38,496 nt of DNA. It comes from Oscillospiraceae bacterium (GTDB lineage Bacteria; Bacillota; Clostridia; Oscillospirales; CAG-272). The notes below the pieces were generated by a model that had not been told where the DNA came from, searched no databases, and worked only from the letters and a program-made list of their open reading frames with translations. The stretch lies in NCBI GenBank assembly GCA_015063455.1, contig SVUC01000007.1:1-38496 (forward strand). Direction: 5' to 3'. This document shows, piece after piece, positions 26,002-33,434 of the stretch. The number at the start of each line of letters is the position of its first letter. Position 1 is the first letter of the stretch. The position numbers and the translations under genes are program-made.

Positions 26002-26766
26002 TTATTCAATTATATCGGCATATATGCGCATGATCGTTCTCTGAACGTCTGCGCCGCGGATCTCGATAATGTAATCTATCGAAAGCTCGCCGCCATCCTC
26101 ATAAGTGAAGCCGCCGTCGCATTTTCTGCCGTAAACTGCGATCTCAAAAGGCATTATCGGAGTATTGTAGGCTGAGAAATGACGAACGCCCTTCTCGCAG
26201 ATGATTATACTCGTCACGTCTCCCTCGTGGAAGATCGACACGCTTCCCGGCTTTGAAGGGTTGTAAAGGATCACCGTTCTCGTTTTATCAAGTGAATCGT
26301 GTTCATCGTAGGCGATCTCTATCTCTTCACTTCCGTCGGGAGCTGTCCGACGCGTCATTGATGCAAGTGTCTTGAACACGAACGCCCCGTCGTCCTCATC
26401 CTCTTCGTTGTCCTGTTCTGCGATAAATCTCGCGAGATCCTCGATCATCTGAAGCGGATCCTTCGATCCATCAGAATCTGCCTCAGGATCAAAATCATCG
26501 TAATCGTCATCGAATCCGAATCTGCTGTCCGCACCCGCATCGTTATCCAAAATAACTCTGACCGCCTCGTTCATCTCATCGGGATAATTCTCGGGAGTAA
26601 CCGGTCTGTTTTTCTTCTTCAACTGATCTGCATTGTCAAAAAGAGAGCGAACTCCGTTCATTCGGCTCAAATCGGGAAGAATATGCTTCGAGATGAGAGT
26701 CAGACGAACGGTCTTGTGCTCCTCGGGTATGTTGTTTTCTGCTTTATCTGTATTAATATGTGCCAT
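26002..26766 (-). CDS. DUF1934 domain protein (calycin-like barrel)
   Basis: A 254-residue cytoplasmic protein. The N-terminal 130 residues are acidic with low complexity (DDDYDDFDPEADSD). The C-terminal 130 residues fit the DUF1934 beta-barrel found in many Bacillota: EIEIAYDEHDSLDKTRTVIL, SVSIFHEGDV and the MPFEIAVYGRK segment. Function is unknown. The ATG at 26766 has GGAG 6 bases upstream, preferred over an ATG 12 codons earlier. It is the last gene of a three-gene operon with the beta-lactamase-fold and PHP genes, with a gap of 13 bases. Confidence 0.82.
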   Translation of the reverse strand: MAHINTDKAENNIPEEHKTVRLTLISKHILPDLSRMNGVRSLFDNADQLKKKNRPVTPENYPDEMNEAVRVILDNDAGADSRFGFDDDYDDFDPEADSDGSKDPLQMIEDLARFIAEQDNEEDEDDGAFVFKTLASMTRRTAPDGSEEIEIAYDEHDSLDKTRTVILYNPSKPGSVSIFHEGDVTSIIICEKGVRHFSAYNTPIMPFEIAVYGRKCDGGFTYEDGGELSIDYIIEIRGADVQRTIMRIYADIIE

Positions 26767-26779
26767 ATTTTCTCCAAAA

Positions 26780-27673
26780 TTACGATTCAAGAATCTCATC
26801 AAATCGCATATCTATTATTCCTCGGTCATCGTATGCACTCCACACAACAACGGTGTTGTCTTTTCGATTGATCTTTATTGCCTGACCGTTCATACCGAGG
26901 CACTCGAGCTTAAAGTTATTCTTTTTCTTCAGAATACTGAACGCGTATCCGTAGTCCTTGTTCGCGTTACGGCAAACCACTGCCGATGTTGCCCTGTCGC
27001 AGAATTCTTCTGACAGAATCCTTATTCCGTTGTATTCTCCGAAATTCATAAACATTGCACCAAGCTTCAAGACATCTATCGCTTTGATATAGAGGCCGGA
27101 GCCTCCGACAATGTGACCTCTCGGGCAGCAAGCCCACGCCCAACCCTGCATACGCATTGGGGTAAATAATCTCTTCTCGAGAACCTCTTGAGCGCGTCGC
27201 CCGCAAGCCTTTTCAGCCATTCTGCAAGCAAGATAGAAGTTTGAGTCAGATTCTCTAAAAGACTCCCCCGGACTCCTGACAAACGGGTTGTTCAGAGCCA
27301 CGCTGAGCCAATCGTCTCCCCAATCGAAAACATTCTGACAATCAATATCGAGGATGATCCCCCCGCCGCCTACCGTCTGTGACAGCGTATTTTGAAGAGT
27401 TACCTCTTTCCACGTCGGATCTATCGTGTCGAACTCATCCGCAAAAATATCCCACACAGTAGTGTCGTAGTCGAGATAACCGTCGTCTATCACAAGGCCG
27501 CAGAATGCCGCTGCAAAAATTTTCGATATGGAATAAATCGGGAGAATCTCAGCTGAGGGATTAATGATCCTCTGCCGAACTTCACCATTCTTGTACATGG
27601 CAATTTTGTATATTGGATAATTGTTGTATATGGCAGTTTCCGCCAATCTTTCCAACAGCTCAAAATTTTCCAT
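26780..27673 (-). CDS. Serine beta-lactamase-fold protein with altered catalytic tyrosine
   Basis: A 297-residue protein of the class C beta-lactamase/esterase superfamily, without a signal peptide, so cytoplasmic. The nucleophile motif SxxK is present as SISK (residues 48-51). The region that usually reads FxYSDSN/FxYSN here reads FRESDSN (139-145), so the catalytic Tyr appears replaced by Glu. The third motif is GGSGL. The family cuts or esterifies ester and amide bonds; with this change the activity is uncertain. It is preceded by PHP phosphatase (15 bases) and followed by DUF1934 (13 bases), forming one operon. Confidence 0.8.
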   Translation of the reverse strand: MENFELLERLAETAIYNNYPIYKIAMYKNGEVRQRIINPSAEILPIYSISKIFAAAFCGLVIDDGYLDYDTTVWDIFADEFDTIDPTWKEVTLQNTLSQTVGGGGIILDIDCQNVFDWGDDWLSVALNNPFVRSPGESFRESDSNFYLACRMAEKACGRRAQEVLEKRLFTPMRMQGWAWACCPRGHIVGGSGLYIKAIDVLKLGAMFMNFGEYNGIRILSEEFCDRATSAVVCRNANKDYGYAFSILKKKNNFKLECLGMNGQAIKINRKDNTVVVWSAYDDRGIIDMRFDEILES

Positions 27674-27688
27674 TAAATTCCACCCTGA

Positions 27689-28483
27689 TTATTTGATAGA
27701 TACAATTTTCGGATCGTATACGATCTCAACATCATATTTTTCTGCAAGATCAAGTGCCTTGTTGTATGAAACAAAATCGCACACATCACAAGGATTATGA
27801 GCGTCTGCACCGATGCACATTTTTGCACCAAGCTCGCCGCAGAGCTTGATAAAACGCTCATTCGGATATCTTCTTCCGCCTCTGATTCCGAGAAGATTTA
27901 TCTCAAGCGGAATTGAAAGCTCCTTCGCACGAATGACAAGACGCGAGTATTCCTCACGGAAAACATCTTCATCTGCAAAATCCATAATGTCGGGATGTGC
28001 AACGTATGTAAAAAGCCCCGTATTCATAGCTTCAATGATCTGGCTGACCTGACCTGAGAAAACAGATCTGTCACTCTCGCATCTGCAGGCGTAACGTCCG
28101 TCATATTCATTGTTTGTGTAATGCGGACCGAGGATGAGGTAGTCTATGGGATAACGTCTCACCATATCCATAAGTCCCGAAAAATGCTTCGGGTAATAAT
28201 CAGCCTCATAACCGAGCTTAATGTCGATCACACCGGCGTATTCGTCACGAAGACTGAGGACTGAACTGACGTAATCTTCATTTTCTTTTGTTGTAACACC
28301 TGCATCGGTATGATAATTCCCGCGAATCACATACCAGGAGTGATCTGCAAAGCCTAATGTCTTGAGCCCGCCACGTACTGCTTCTTCAACATATTCGCGG
28401 TCGTCTCCGCTTGCGTGTCCGCATCTTGCAGTATGTGTATGAAGATTTACTGTCATCGGTTGTCTTACAAATTTTTCGTTCAT
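27689..28483 (-). CDS. PHP-domain phosphoesterase, histidinol-phosphatase-like
   Basis: A 264-residue PHP metallo-phosphoesterase. Metal-binding motifs are visible in order: NLHTHTARCGHA near the N-terminus, FADHSW, LGYEADYY, LGPHY, VAHPDIMDF and the C-terminal GADAHNP. These match the HisK-type histidinol phosphatase family, but no other his gene is in the window, so the substrate is open. The ATG at 28483 has AGAGG 7 bases upstream; an earlier ATG at 28519 has none. It is the first gene of an operon read from a promoter at 28524-28552. Confidence 0.87.
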   Translation of the reverse strand: MNEKFVRQPMTVNLHTHTARCGHASGDDREYVEEAVRGGLKTLGFADHSWYVIRGNYHTDAGVTTKENEDYVSSVLSLRDEYAGVIDIKLGYEADYYPKHFSGLMDMVRRYPIDYLILGPHYTNNEYDGRYACRCESDRSVFSGQVSQIIEAMNTGLFTYVAHPDIMDFADEDVFREEYSRLVIRAKELSIPLEINLLGIRGGRRYPNERFIKLCGELGAKMCIGADAHNPCDVCDFVSYNKALDLAEKYDVEIVYDPKIVSIK

Positions 28484-28523
28484 TCTTTGGTCCTCTGGGT
28501 TTATAAAATGCTTAATCATTATT

Positions 28524-28552
28524 ATTTTATCACATTGTCCGCGAAGTTACAA
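28524..28552 (-). promoter_or_regulatory. Promoter of the PHP / beta-lactamase-fold / DUF1934 operon
   Basis: TTGTAA (28552-28547), a 17-base spacer and TAAAAT (28529-28524) on the minus strand lie just upstream of the PHP gene. It is divergent from the LexA-boxed promoter at 28597. Confidence 0.6.
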
Positions 28553-28596
28553 GTATCATTCTCAATTCAAGCAAAAAATATCTTCGTTATTTCCAC

Positions 28597-28646
28597 TTGA
28601 CAACCCACGCCTTATATGGTATAATATCCAAACAAACATTTGTTCT
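28597..28646 (+). promoter_or_regulatory. LexA-boxed promoter of the Zn-ribbon / ArpU-like regulator pair
   Basis: A perfect promoter TTGACA (28597-28602), 17 bases, TATAAT (28620-28625) is followed 7 bases later by CAAACATTTGTTCT (28633-28646). On the other strand this reads AGAACAAATGTTTG, matching the LexA-like core of the window. The arrangement of -10 then operator over the start point is the same as at 2684-2735. Confidence 0.8.
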
Positions 28647-28715
28647 TTTATATCACACATTTATTCATATCAAAAAAACGCCGCGGTCATCAAAGGAAGG
28701 GAAAAACAAACGACC

Positions 28716-28961
28716 ATGCGGGAAAACACACATAACACAAAACCGATTGCGGAATGTATCTCATGCGGCGGAGAGCTGTATGACGGAGAGATCGCATACT
28801 TGACTCATCTCGGTTACTTCTGCCCTGAGTGCATCAGAGAGAGTTATACTGTATGCCGAAAAGACAGCATCTCGGCGTCGGCTTTGGAAAAAGAGGTAAG
28901 CACAATATTCGGAATAAGATCGGATAATATCCGCATCAAACGGGAAGCATCGAAAGGATGA
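28716..28961 (+). CDS. Small zinc-ribbon protein, phage-associated type
   Basis: An 81-residue protein with two CxxC pairs (CISCGGELYDGE near residue 15 and CPECIRES near 36), a likely zinc ribbon, followed by a charged helical C-terminus. Small proteins of this type occur beside late regulators in prophages of Bacillota, but I cannot name a function. The ATG at 28716 has GGAAGGG rather far upstream. It ends 5 bases before the next gene and is transcribed from the LexA-boxed promoter. Confidence 0.7.
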   Translation: MRENTHNTKPIAECISCGGELYDGEIAYLTHLGYFCPECIRESYTVCRKDSISASALEKEVSTIFGIRSDNIRIKREASKG

Positions 28962-28966
28962 TTTGA

Positions 28967-29320
28967 TTGACCAAGAACTACTATGTAAAGAAAAGCGTAA
29001 AATATATTAAAGAACTCAAACTTTCAAAAAACGCTCTCGAATACTACAAAAAGCTCAGCGGGCAGGGAGATCTGTCAGCTTCAAAAAAAGAGAAGATCAC
29101 GGCAAAAATCACCGCTCTCACAAACGAGATCTCTGCAATTGAAGGCGCGCTCTCGTTTTTGAGTGATATCGAGCACGAGATCATCGACAAAATGTATATT
29201 TCTTCCGAGAGGAGTGCAGAAGACCTGTGCGGAGATATTCCTCTTGAGAGAAGCAGCATCTACCGCTACAGGAAGATCGCGCTTGAGAAGATATCTATGG
29301 CTCTGTTCGGGCGAATATAA
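28967..29320 (+). CDS. Sigma-70 region 4 / ArpU-like phage late transcription regulator
   Basis: A 117-residue protein with an N-terminal helical region (KKSVKYIKELKLSKNALEYY) and a C-terminal helix-turn-helix like sigma region 4 (ERSAEDLCGDIPLERSSIYR, ending YRKIALEKISMALFG). This is the layout of ArpU/RinA-type activators that turn on phage packaging and structural genes. In prophages they lie next to the small terminase; here about 3.5 kb of chromosomal genes separates them. The start is TTG with AAAGGA 8 bases upstream, coupled to the Zn-ribbon gene. SOS control together with the particle cluster is suggested by the shared operator. Confidence 0.75.
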   Translation: MTKNYYVKKSVKYIKELKLSKNALEYYKKLSGQGDLSASKKEKITAKITALTNEISAIEGALSFLSDIEHEIIDKMYISSERSAEDLCGDIPLERSSIYRYRKIALEKISMALFGRI

Positions 29321-29445
29321 ATCAAAACCACCGGTAAAACCTGTAGTATGCACAAGCCATAGAAGGGCATAGGACTATCTGAGCCTTAAGACGCACTGAA
29401 ATAGTCCGCCAATCGCATATGATGCACCACAAGCGAAAATTCGGT
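29321..29445. repeat. Possible dispersed non-coding repeat (type A)
   Basis: A gene-free stretch beginning with an ACCACCGG hairpin (ACCGG..CCTGT) and the segment CACAAGCCATAGAAGGGCAT. I associate this sequence with intergenic repeats of gut Clostridia, but only one copy is in the window, so this is recognition, not proof. Confidence 0.4.
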
Positions 29446-29452
29446 TAATATA

Positions 29453-29579
29453 GCCTTCCTCCGTGAGGAAGGTGGACCGCTTGCGGTGAAAGGAGCCCAC
29501 GGAACGTATAATATTGCTATATTATTCCGTTAACGCACTCTCCCTCAGTCACCTGCGGCGACAGCTCCCGGAGGGAGCC
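29453..29579. repeat. MITE-like inverted-repeat element
   Basis: About 127 bases bounded by imperfect inverted ends (GCCTTCCTCCG on the left, reverse complement GGCTCCCTCCG on the right). Inside are hairpins CTTCCTC/GAGGAAG and a long AT-rich hairpin ACGGAAC..ATTCCGT (about 29509-29530). It has no coding capacity. The right end with CTCCCTCAGTCACCTGCGG is a common intergenic sequence in gut Bacillota. Confidence 0.5.
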
Positions 29580-29638
29580 TTTAAGTTAAAGAATTTCGCC
29601 TCCACCAGCATACCCGGTGTTTGAATATCTACAAAACA

Positions 29639-29678
29639 GGCTGTTGCATTCAGGAAATTTTCCGGAAATACAACAGCC
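29639..29678. terminator. Terminator of the E2-like gene
   Basis: A stem GGCTGTTG/CAACAGCC (29639-29646/29671-29678) with an inner GGAAA/TTTCC stem, followed by TTTT on the minus strand and ATTTTT on the plus strand. Confidence 0.75.
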
Positions 29679-29690
29679 CTCAATTTTTCT

Positions 29691-30620
29691 TTAATCAATA
29701 TCGGGAACAACAGTCGGTCTTTCATCGAGCTGCTGCGGATTCTTGAGGATATTCTTCAGCATACGAAGTGACGATGCATAATAATATCCGTCGCAGATTC
29801 TCTCGTCAAGAACGAACTTGAAGTCAATGTAATTCTTCTTCTTGATGTTTCCTTCGGAGTCGGGCTCGTAAGCACGTCTCTTAGCACCGAACGCAAAGAA
29901 TACAGGACACGTTCCGAAATCATACAAATGGTGATAGATCGGCGGAATACCGAGCGAGCCCATCGACGTAATGAAGTACGAGCAGTGGAACGGACTGAGA
30001 TCGGTGAGGAACTTCGGAATAAGTCCGAAATAGTCGAGGAATCTGAGCAAAGCGATCGTGAATTTGAGAATAAATCCGGGGAGATATGTAAGGACCTTTG
30101 CCGTGCTGTCAAAGTTTCCTCCGGGATTGTCGCGGTAATCAACGATCTGTTTGTTCAGCGCCTCATAAACTTCCTCAAGTGTTGCATCCGGAGGAACAAC
30201 GATCTTGACTACCGTATCGGGAGATTCAAGAGTCATTTCCTTCTTGATCGTCAGAGAAACCTCAACATTTTTTCTTGTCCAAACACGCTGACCGCGGATA
30301 AAACGGTTGAGCGCCGGTCTCTGTGAAACAAGTCTAACGTAAGCCGCGATCATAATGTGCATCAAGCTGATGTTCGTCATACCGCCAAGCTGTTTTTCTT
30401 TCAGATATTTTTCAAGGCTGCTTATCTCAACAGAATCACTGATATAGTTCTGCGATCCTATTCTGTCTACCATAATATACGGCACAACTATGGACATCGG
30501 GGAAAGAGATTTTATGCGTCTGAACTCTTTTTCTTTTTTCTTTTTCTTCTTTTTGCCATTCTGCTCTTCTGCGGCAGGAGTTTCTTCTGTTACAGTGGTC
30601 TTTTCAAGCTCTGTATTCAT
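29691..30620 (-). CDS. 2-oxoacid dehydrogenase E2-like acyltransferase domain protein, catalytic His replaced
   Basis: A 309-residue protein with the CAT-fold of E2 acyltransferases: PYIMVDRIGSQNYISD near residue 50, then a helical part, and SMGSLGIPPIYHHLYDFG. The C-terminal catalytic motif is normally DHRxxDG; here it is DERICDG (272-278), so the active-site His is Glu and classical acyl transfer is unlikely. Residues 20-35 are a Lys-rich stretch after an acidic N-terminus. There is no lipoyl domain, E1-binding domain or E1/E3 gene nearby. The ribosome binding site is weak. It may be a structural or CoA-binding homologue; the function is unknown. Confidence 0.78.
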   Translation of the reverse strand: MNTELEKTTVTEETPAAEEQNGKKKKKKKEKEFRRIKSLSPMSIVVPYIMVDRIGSQNYISDSVEISSLEKYLKEKQLGGMTNISLMHIMIAAYVRLVSQRPALNRFIRGQRVWTRKNVEVSLTIKKEMTLESPDTVVKIVVPPDATLEEVYEALNKQIVDYRDNPGGNFDSTAKVLTYLPGFILKFTIALLRFLDYFGLIPKFLTDLSPFHCSYFITSMGSLGIPPIYHHLYDFGTCPVFFAFGAKRRAYEPDSEGNIKKKNYIDFKFVLDERICDGYYYASSLRMLKNILKNPQQLDERPTVVPDID

Positions 30621-30833
30621 ACCAAATATACCGTCCCATAATTATTTTATGACTAAAAATGTAACCGTTTGTTAATCAATTATATCATATTAATACTGTA
30701 AATTCAATAGTCCAATAATTAAAAAACGCCAAAAAGCAACAAAAATTACGAAAAAAACCAACACAAAGTATATATTTTAACAAAGTCTTGCAGAAAAAAA
30801 CAAATATATGATGTATAATTGGAATATAGTATT

Positions 30834-31490
30834 ATGACGGACGGTATGATTATGGCACATATTCCTCAATCTCCAACAACCGATATAGATATCCTGACAT
30901 TCAACGATGCGCTCACACGCCACGGAGAAGATGATTATGACCGTGACCGTTGGCTTTACGTTCCCGATTTTTACTCAGAATACCGTTACATACTCGGCAC
31001 ACGTGGCAAGAACCCTCTGATCGCAATCGGGATCAATCCCTCAACCGCCAAGCCGGACGATCTCGACAACACGCTGAAATCGGTTGAGAGGATCGCTCTC
31101 GGAAATGGATATGACAGCTTCATTATGTTCAATGTGTACGCGCAAAGAGCGACCGATCCCGACAAAATGGAGAACGAATTCAACGAAAAGCTCCACCGCG
31201 AGAATATGAAAGCGTTCGATTACGTCCTCAGTTTATCTAAAAAACCGCACATCTGGGCGGCGTGGGGTACGATCATTTTGAAAAGGCCGTATCTTCCGCT
31301 GTGTGTACGAGATATGATCACTCTCGGAGAACGGCACAATGCTGAGTGGTACACCTGCGGCGCAAGGTCAAAATCAGGCTCCCACCCGCACCATCCTCTG
31401 TATCTGAGGAAAGATCTGCCGCTTGAAGCATTCGACGCTTCATCATATATAGATTCATTGACAGTAAATCTTAATCAAAAAAACAAATAA
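30834..31490 (+). CDS. DUF1643 domain protein
   Basis: A protein of about 218 residues. The core from residue 45 on matches DUF1643: YRYILGTRGKNPLIAIGINP, then STAKPDDLDNTLKSV, a GYDSFIMFNVYAQRATD segment and the C-terminal SGSHPHHPLYL. Function is unknown. The start is uncertain: ATG at 30834, 30846 or 30852, or TTG at 30819; TATAAT at 30814-30819 argues against the TTG. It ends 31 bases before the ABC transporter gene and may be cotranscribed. Confidence 0.85.
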   Translation: MTDGMIMAHIPQSPTTDIDILTFNDALTRHGEDDYDRDRWLYVPDFYSEYRYILGTRGKNPLIAIGINPSTAKPDDLDNTLKSVERIALGNGYDSFIMFNVYAQRATDPDKMENEFNEKLHRENMKAFDYVLSLSKKPHIWAAWGTIILKRPYLPLCVRDMITLGERHNAEWYTCGARSKSGSHPHHPLYLRKDLPLEAFDASSYIDSLTVNLNQKNK

Positions 31491-31521
31491 GTAAGACAAA
31501 AACTACAGATAGGAGATCACC

Positions 31522-32223
31522 ATGGAAAACACAGTCAGCTGCTTTGGCTTGACCAAAATGTACAATTCATTTACAGCGCTTGACAATGTGAGCCTTGAGC
31601 TTCCGTCAGAAAAAATAATCGGGCTCCTCGGACCAAACGGAAGCGGAAAAACGACATTCCTCAAGCTCCTCGCAGGAGTTCTCCAGCCCACCGCCGGAAG
31701 CGTTAACATCTGCGGAATGTCACCGTCACTTGAGACAAAAAAGATCGTCTCATATCTCCCCGAAAGACAGTATTTCGACACAGGACTCAAAGTAGACTAC
31801 TACCTTTCACTTTTTGACGATTTTTATGAAGACTTTGACATACGATGCGCTGAGGGTATGATACATGACCTCGGGGTTGATCCGCACGCAAAGATCCGCA
31901 CACTCTCTAAAGGTATGATCGAAAAAGTGCAGCTCGCACTCGTTATGTCTCGCCGCGCGAAGCTCTATCTTCTTGACGAGCCGCTCGGAGGCGTCGATCC
32001 CGCGTCCCGCGAGTATATTCTCAAAAATATTCTCTCAGGCTACACTCCTCACGCAACTCTCATTATCTCCACACATATGATCCGCGACGTTGAGGATATT
32101 CTCGACGGATACATATTCCTCGGCGGCGGTCACGTTATCGGAAGCGGAGATGCACGCGAAGCGAAAGAGAAAAACGGAACAACACTTGATGAAATGTTCA
32201 GGGAGGTGTTCAGATGTTACTGA
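31522..32223 (+). CDS. ABC transporter ATP-binding protein
   Basis: A 233-residue ABC ATPase with Walker A GPNGSGKTT (near residue 39), a signature LSKGMIEKVQLAL and Walker B KLYLLDEPLGGVDP. It is of the exporter/antibiotic-peptide type common in Bacillota. It overlaps the permease gene by 10 bases, and the pair would form an export or bacteriocin-immunity-type transporter; the substrate is unknown. GGAG 6 bases upstream supports the ATG. Confidence 0.92.
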   Translation: MENTVSCFGLTKMYNSFTALDNVSLELPSEKIIGLLGPNGSGKTTFLKLLAGVLQPTAGSVNICGMSPSLETKKIVSYLPERQYFDTGLKVDYYLSLFDDFYEDFDIRCAEGMIHDLGVDPHAKIRTLSKGMIEKVQLALVMSRRAKLYLLDEPLGGVDPASREYILKNILSGYTPHATLIISTHMIRDVEDILDGYIFLGGGHVIGSGDAREAKEKNGTTLDEMFREVFRCY

Positions 32224-33074
32224 AGCTGTTCAAATATGATTTCAAAAAGCTCTCGCGCGTGGGTCTGCCCTGCCTTATCGCAGTTCTCTGTATCACCGTA
32301 ATCGGCTGTATTGATGCCCTCATCTTCGGCGGAGCAGTCAATCACGATAATTTCAGCATCGGAGACGGCATATCAAGTATCTTCTCATTCCTCGGTCTTA
32401 TGGGAATGATCATGTCGCTGACTGTTGTAGTTGCCGTTATCACAATAATGATCTACGTACGCTTCTATCGCTCAACGGCAACTGACGAAGCTTATCTGAC
32501 AATGACTCTTCCCGTAACTGCCGATCAGATTATCATCTCAAAGGTTTTGTCCGCATCCTTATGGCTGTTTATAATTAGCACAGCAATTGTCGTCTCTGCA
32601 GCATCTATCATATCCTGCTTGCTTTTCCTCTCCGTTCCCGAGCTTATGGAAGATCTTCCCCTGATATTCACAGATCCATACATTCGCGATCTGTTCTCCG
32701 AAATGTCAGGTGGTCTTATAGTTTATTTGATCCTCGCATTGATCCTCGCACTCGTTCAATCGTTTGAAACACTTCTACAAGTGTTCGCCGCAATAACGGT
32801 AGGCTCTGCGATGACCAAAAAATATAAAGGATTCGCCTCAGTGCTTGCTATACTTGTTGCGAATTTCCTTGTATCATCGGTTGTCTCAATGTTCACTATC
32901 GGCTCTATCCTCAATATCGATCTCTATACATCCGAAGCTTATCCGACAAACGATCTGCCGTTCGCGGTAATGAATACCCACACAGTAGTTGAAATATGCG
33001 TTTACCTCGGGCTCGCAGTTGCGTTCTACTTCATTTGCCGCCATTACCTCAGCAAACGCGTCAATCTTGACTGA
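32214..33074 (+). CDS. ABC transporter permease
   Basis: A 286-residue membrane protein with six hydrophobic helices (about 20-40, 55-80, 105-130, 165-190, 195-225, 255-275), the ABC-2 type permease plan. It lies directly after and overlaps its ATPase gene. A terminator follows at 33104-33131. Confidence 0.85.
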   Translation: MLLKLFKYDFKKLSRVGLPCLIAVLCITVIGCIDALIFGGAVNHDNFSIGDGISSIFSFLGLMGMIMSLTVVVAVITIMIYVRFYRSTATDEAYLTMTLPVTADQIIISKVLSASLWLFIISTAIVVSAASIISCLLFLSVPELMEDLPLIFTDPYIRDLFSEMSGGLIVYLILALILALVQSFETLLQVFAAITVGSAMTKKYKGFASVLAILVANFLVSSVVSMFTIGSILNIDLYTSEAYPTNDLPFAVMNTHTVVEICVYLGLAVAFYFICRHYLSKRVNLD

Positions 33075-33103
33075 AAAACAGACTACAAAACGAAACCAAC
33101 CTT

Positions 33104-33131
33104 AAAGGACCACCTTTTTCGGTGATCCTTT
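33104..33131. terminator. Terminator of the ABC transporter operon
   Basis: Stem AAAGGACCACC/GGTGATCCTTT with one mismatch and a T-rich loop, followed by TATTATTTCTTTTTC. It ends just before the stop of the small gene on the other strand. Confidence 0.75.
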
Positions 33132-33132
33132 A

Positions 33133-33306
33133 TTATTTCTTTTTCTTCTTAGTTTTTTCAATCTTCTCAAAGATCATCATTGACACGTCCGCAGCTCTTT
33201 CACTCTCGGATACCGCGCTGTCACGAAGATAATTTCCCGAAAAAAGCGGCATATTCATTTTATTCTCCTGAAGATCTGTTAAAATATCAGTTTTTCTTTT
33301 TTTCAC
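33133..33306 (-). CDS. Small basic protein of 57 residues, not recognised
   Basis: A short minus-strand frame opening with a GTG at 33306 preceded by AAGGAG at 8 bases. An in-frame ATG at 33258 is also preceded by AGGAG, giving a 41-residue form. The protein starts KKRKTDILTDLQENK, has a middle helix SESERAADVSMMIFEK and ends in five consecutive Lys. No membrane segment, signal or known motif is visible. Two good ribosome binding sites in frame and a divergent promoter region upstream support it as a real gene. Confidence 0.55.
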   Translation of the reverse strand: MKKRKTDILTDLQENKMNMPLFSGNYLRDSAVSESERAADVSMMIFEKIEKTKKKKK

Positions 33307-33318
33307 TGTATGTACTCC

Positions 33319-33347
33319 TTGAATTTTTATTGTGTTTATATTATAAT
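33319..33347 (+). promoter_or_regulatory. Promoter of the tetR-yitT operon
   Basis: TTGAAT (33319-33324), 17 bases, TATAAT (33342-33347). It overlaps AT-rich sequence that may also be the divergent promoter of the 57-residue gene. Confidence 0.6.
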
Positions 33348-33389
33348 TGTTTTATAGCTCAAACACAACGACCGATTTTGATCTTTAGC

Positions 33390-33418
33390 ACAATATTGTT
33401 CATTACGTTCAATATTGT
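33390..33418. promoter_or_regulatory. Probable TetR operator
   Basis: A perfect inverted repeat ACAATATTG/CAATATTGT with an 11-base spacer, each half itself palindromic. It lies about 36 bases downstream of the expected transcription start and just before the tetR gene, the usual place for auto-repression. Confidence 0.65.
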
Positions 33419-33434
33419 CCAAAAATGAGGGTAT

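Noticed and set aside
33180..33428. An 82-codon plus-strand frame before tetR
   Set aside because: It overlaps the better-supported 57-residue gene on the other strand, the tetR promoter and the operator dyad, and has no ribosome binding site.
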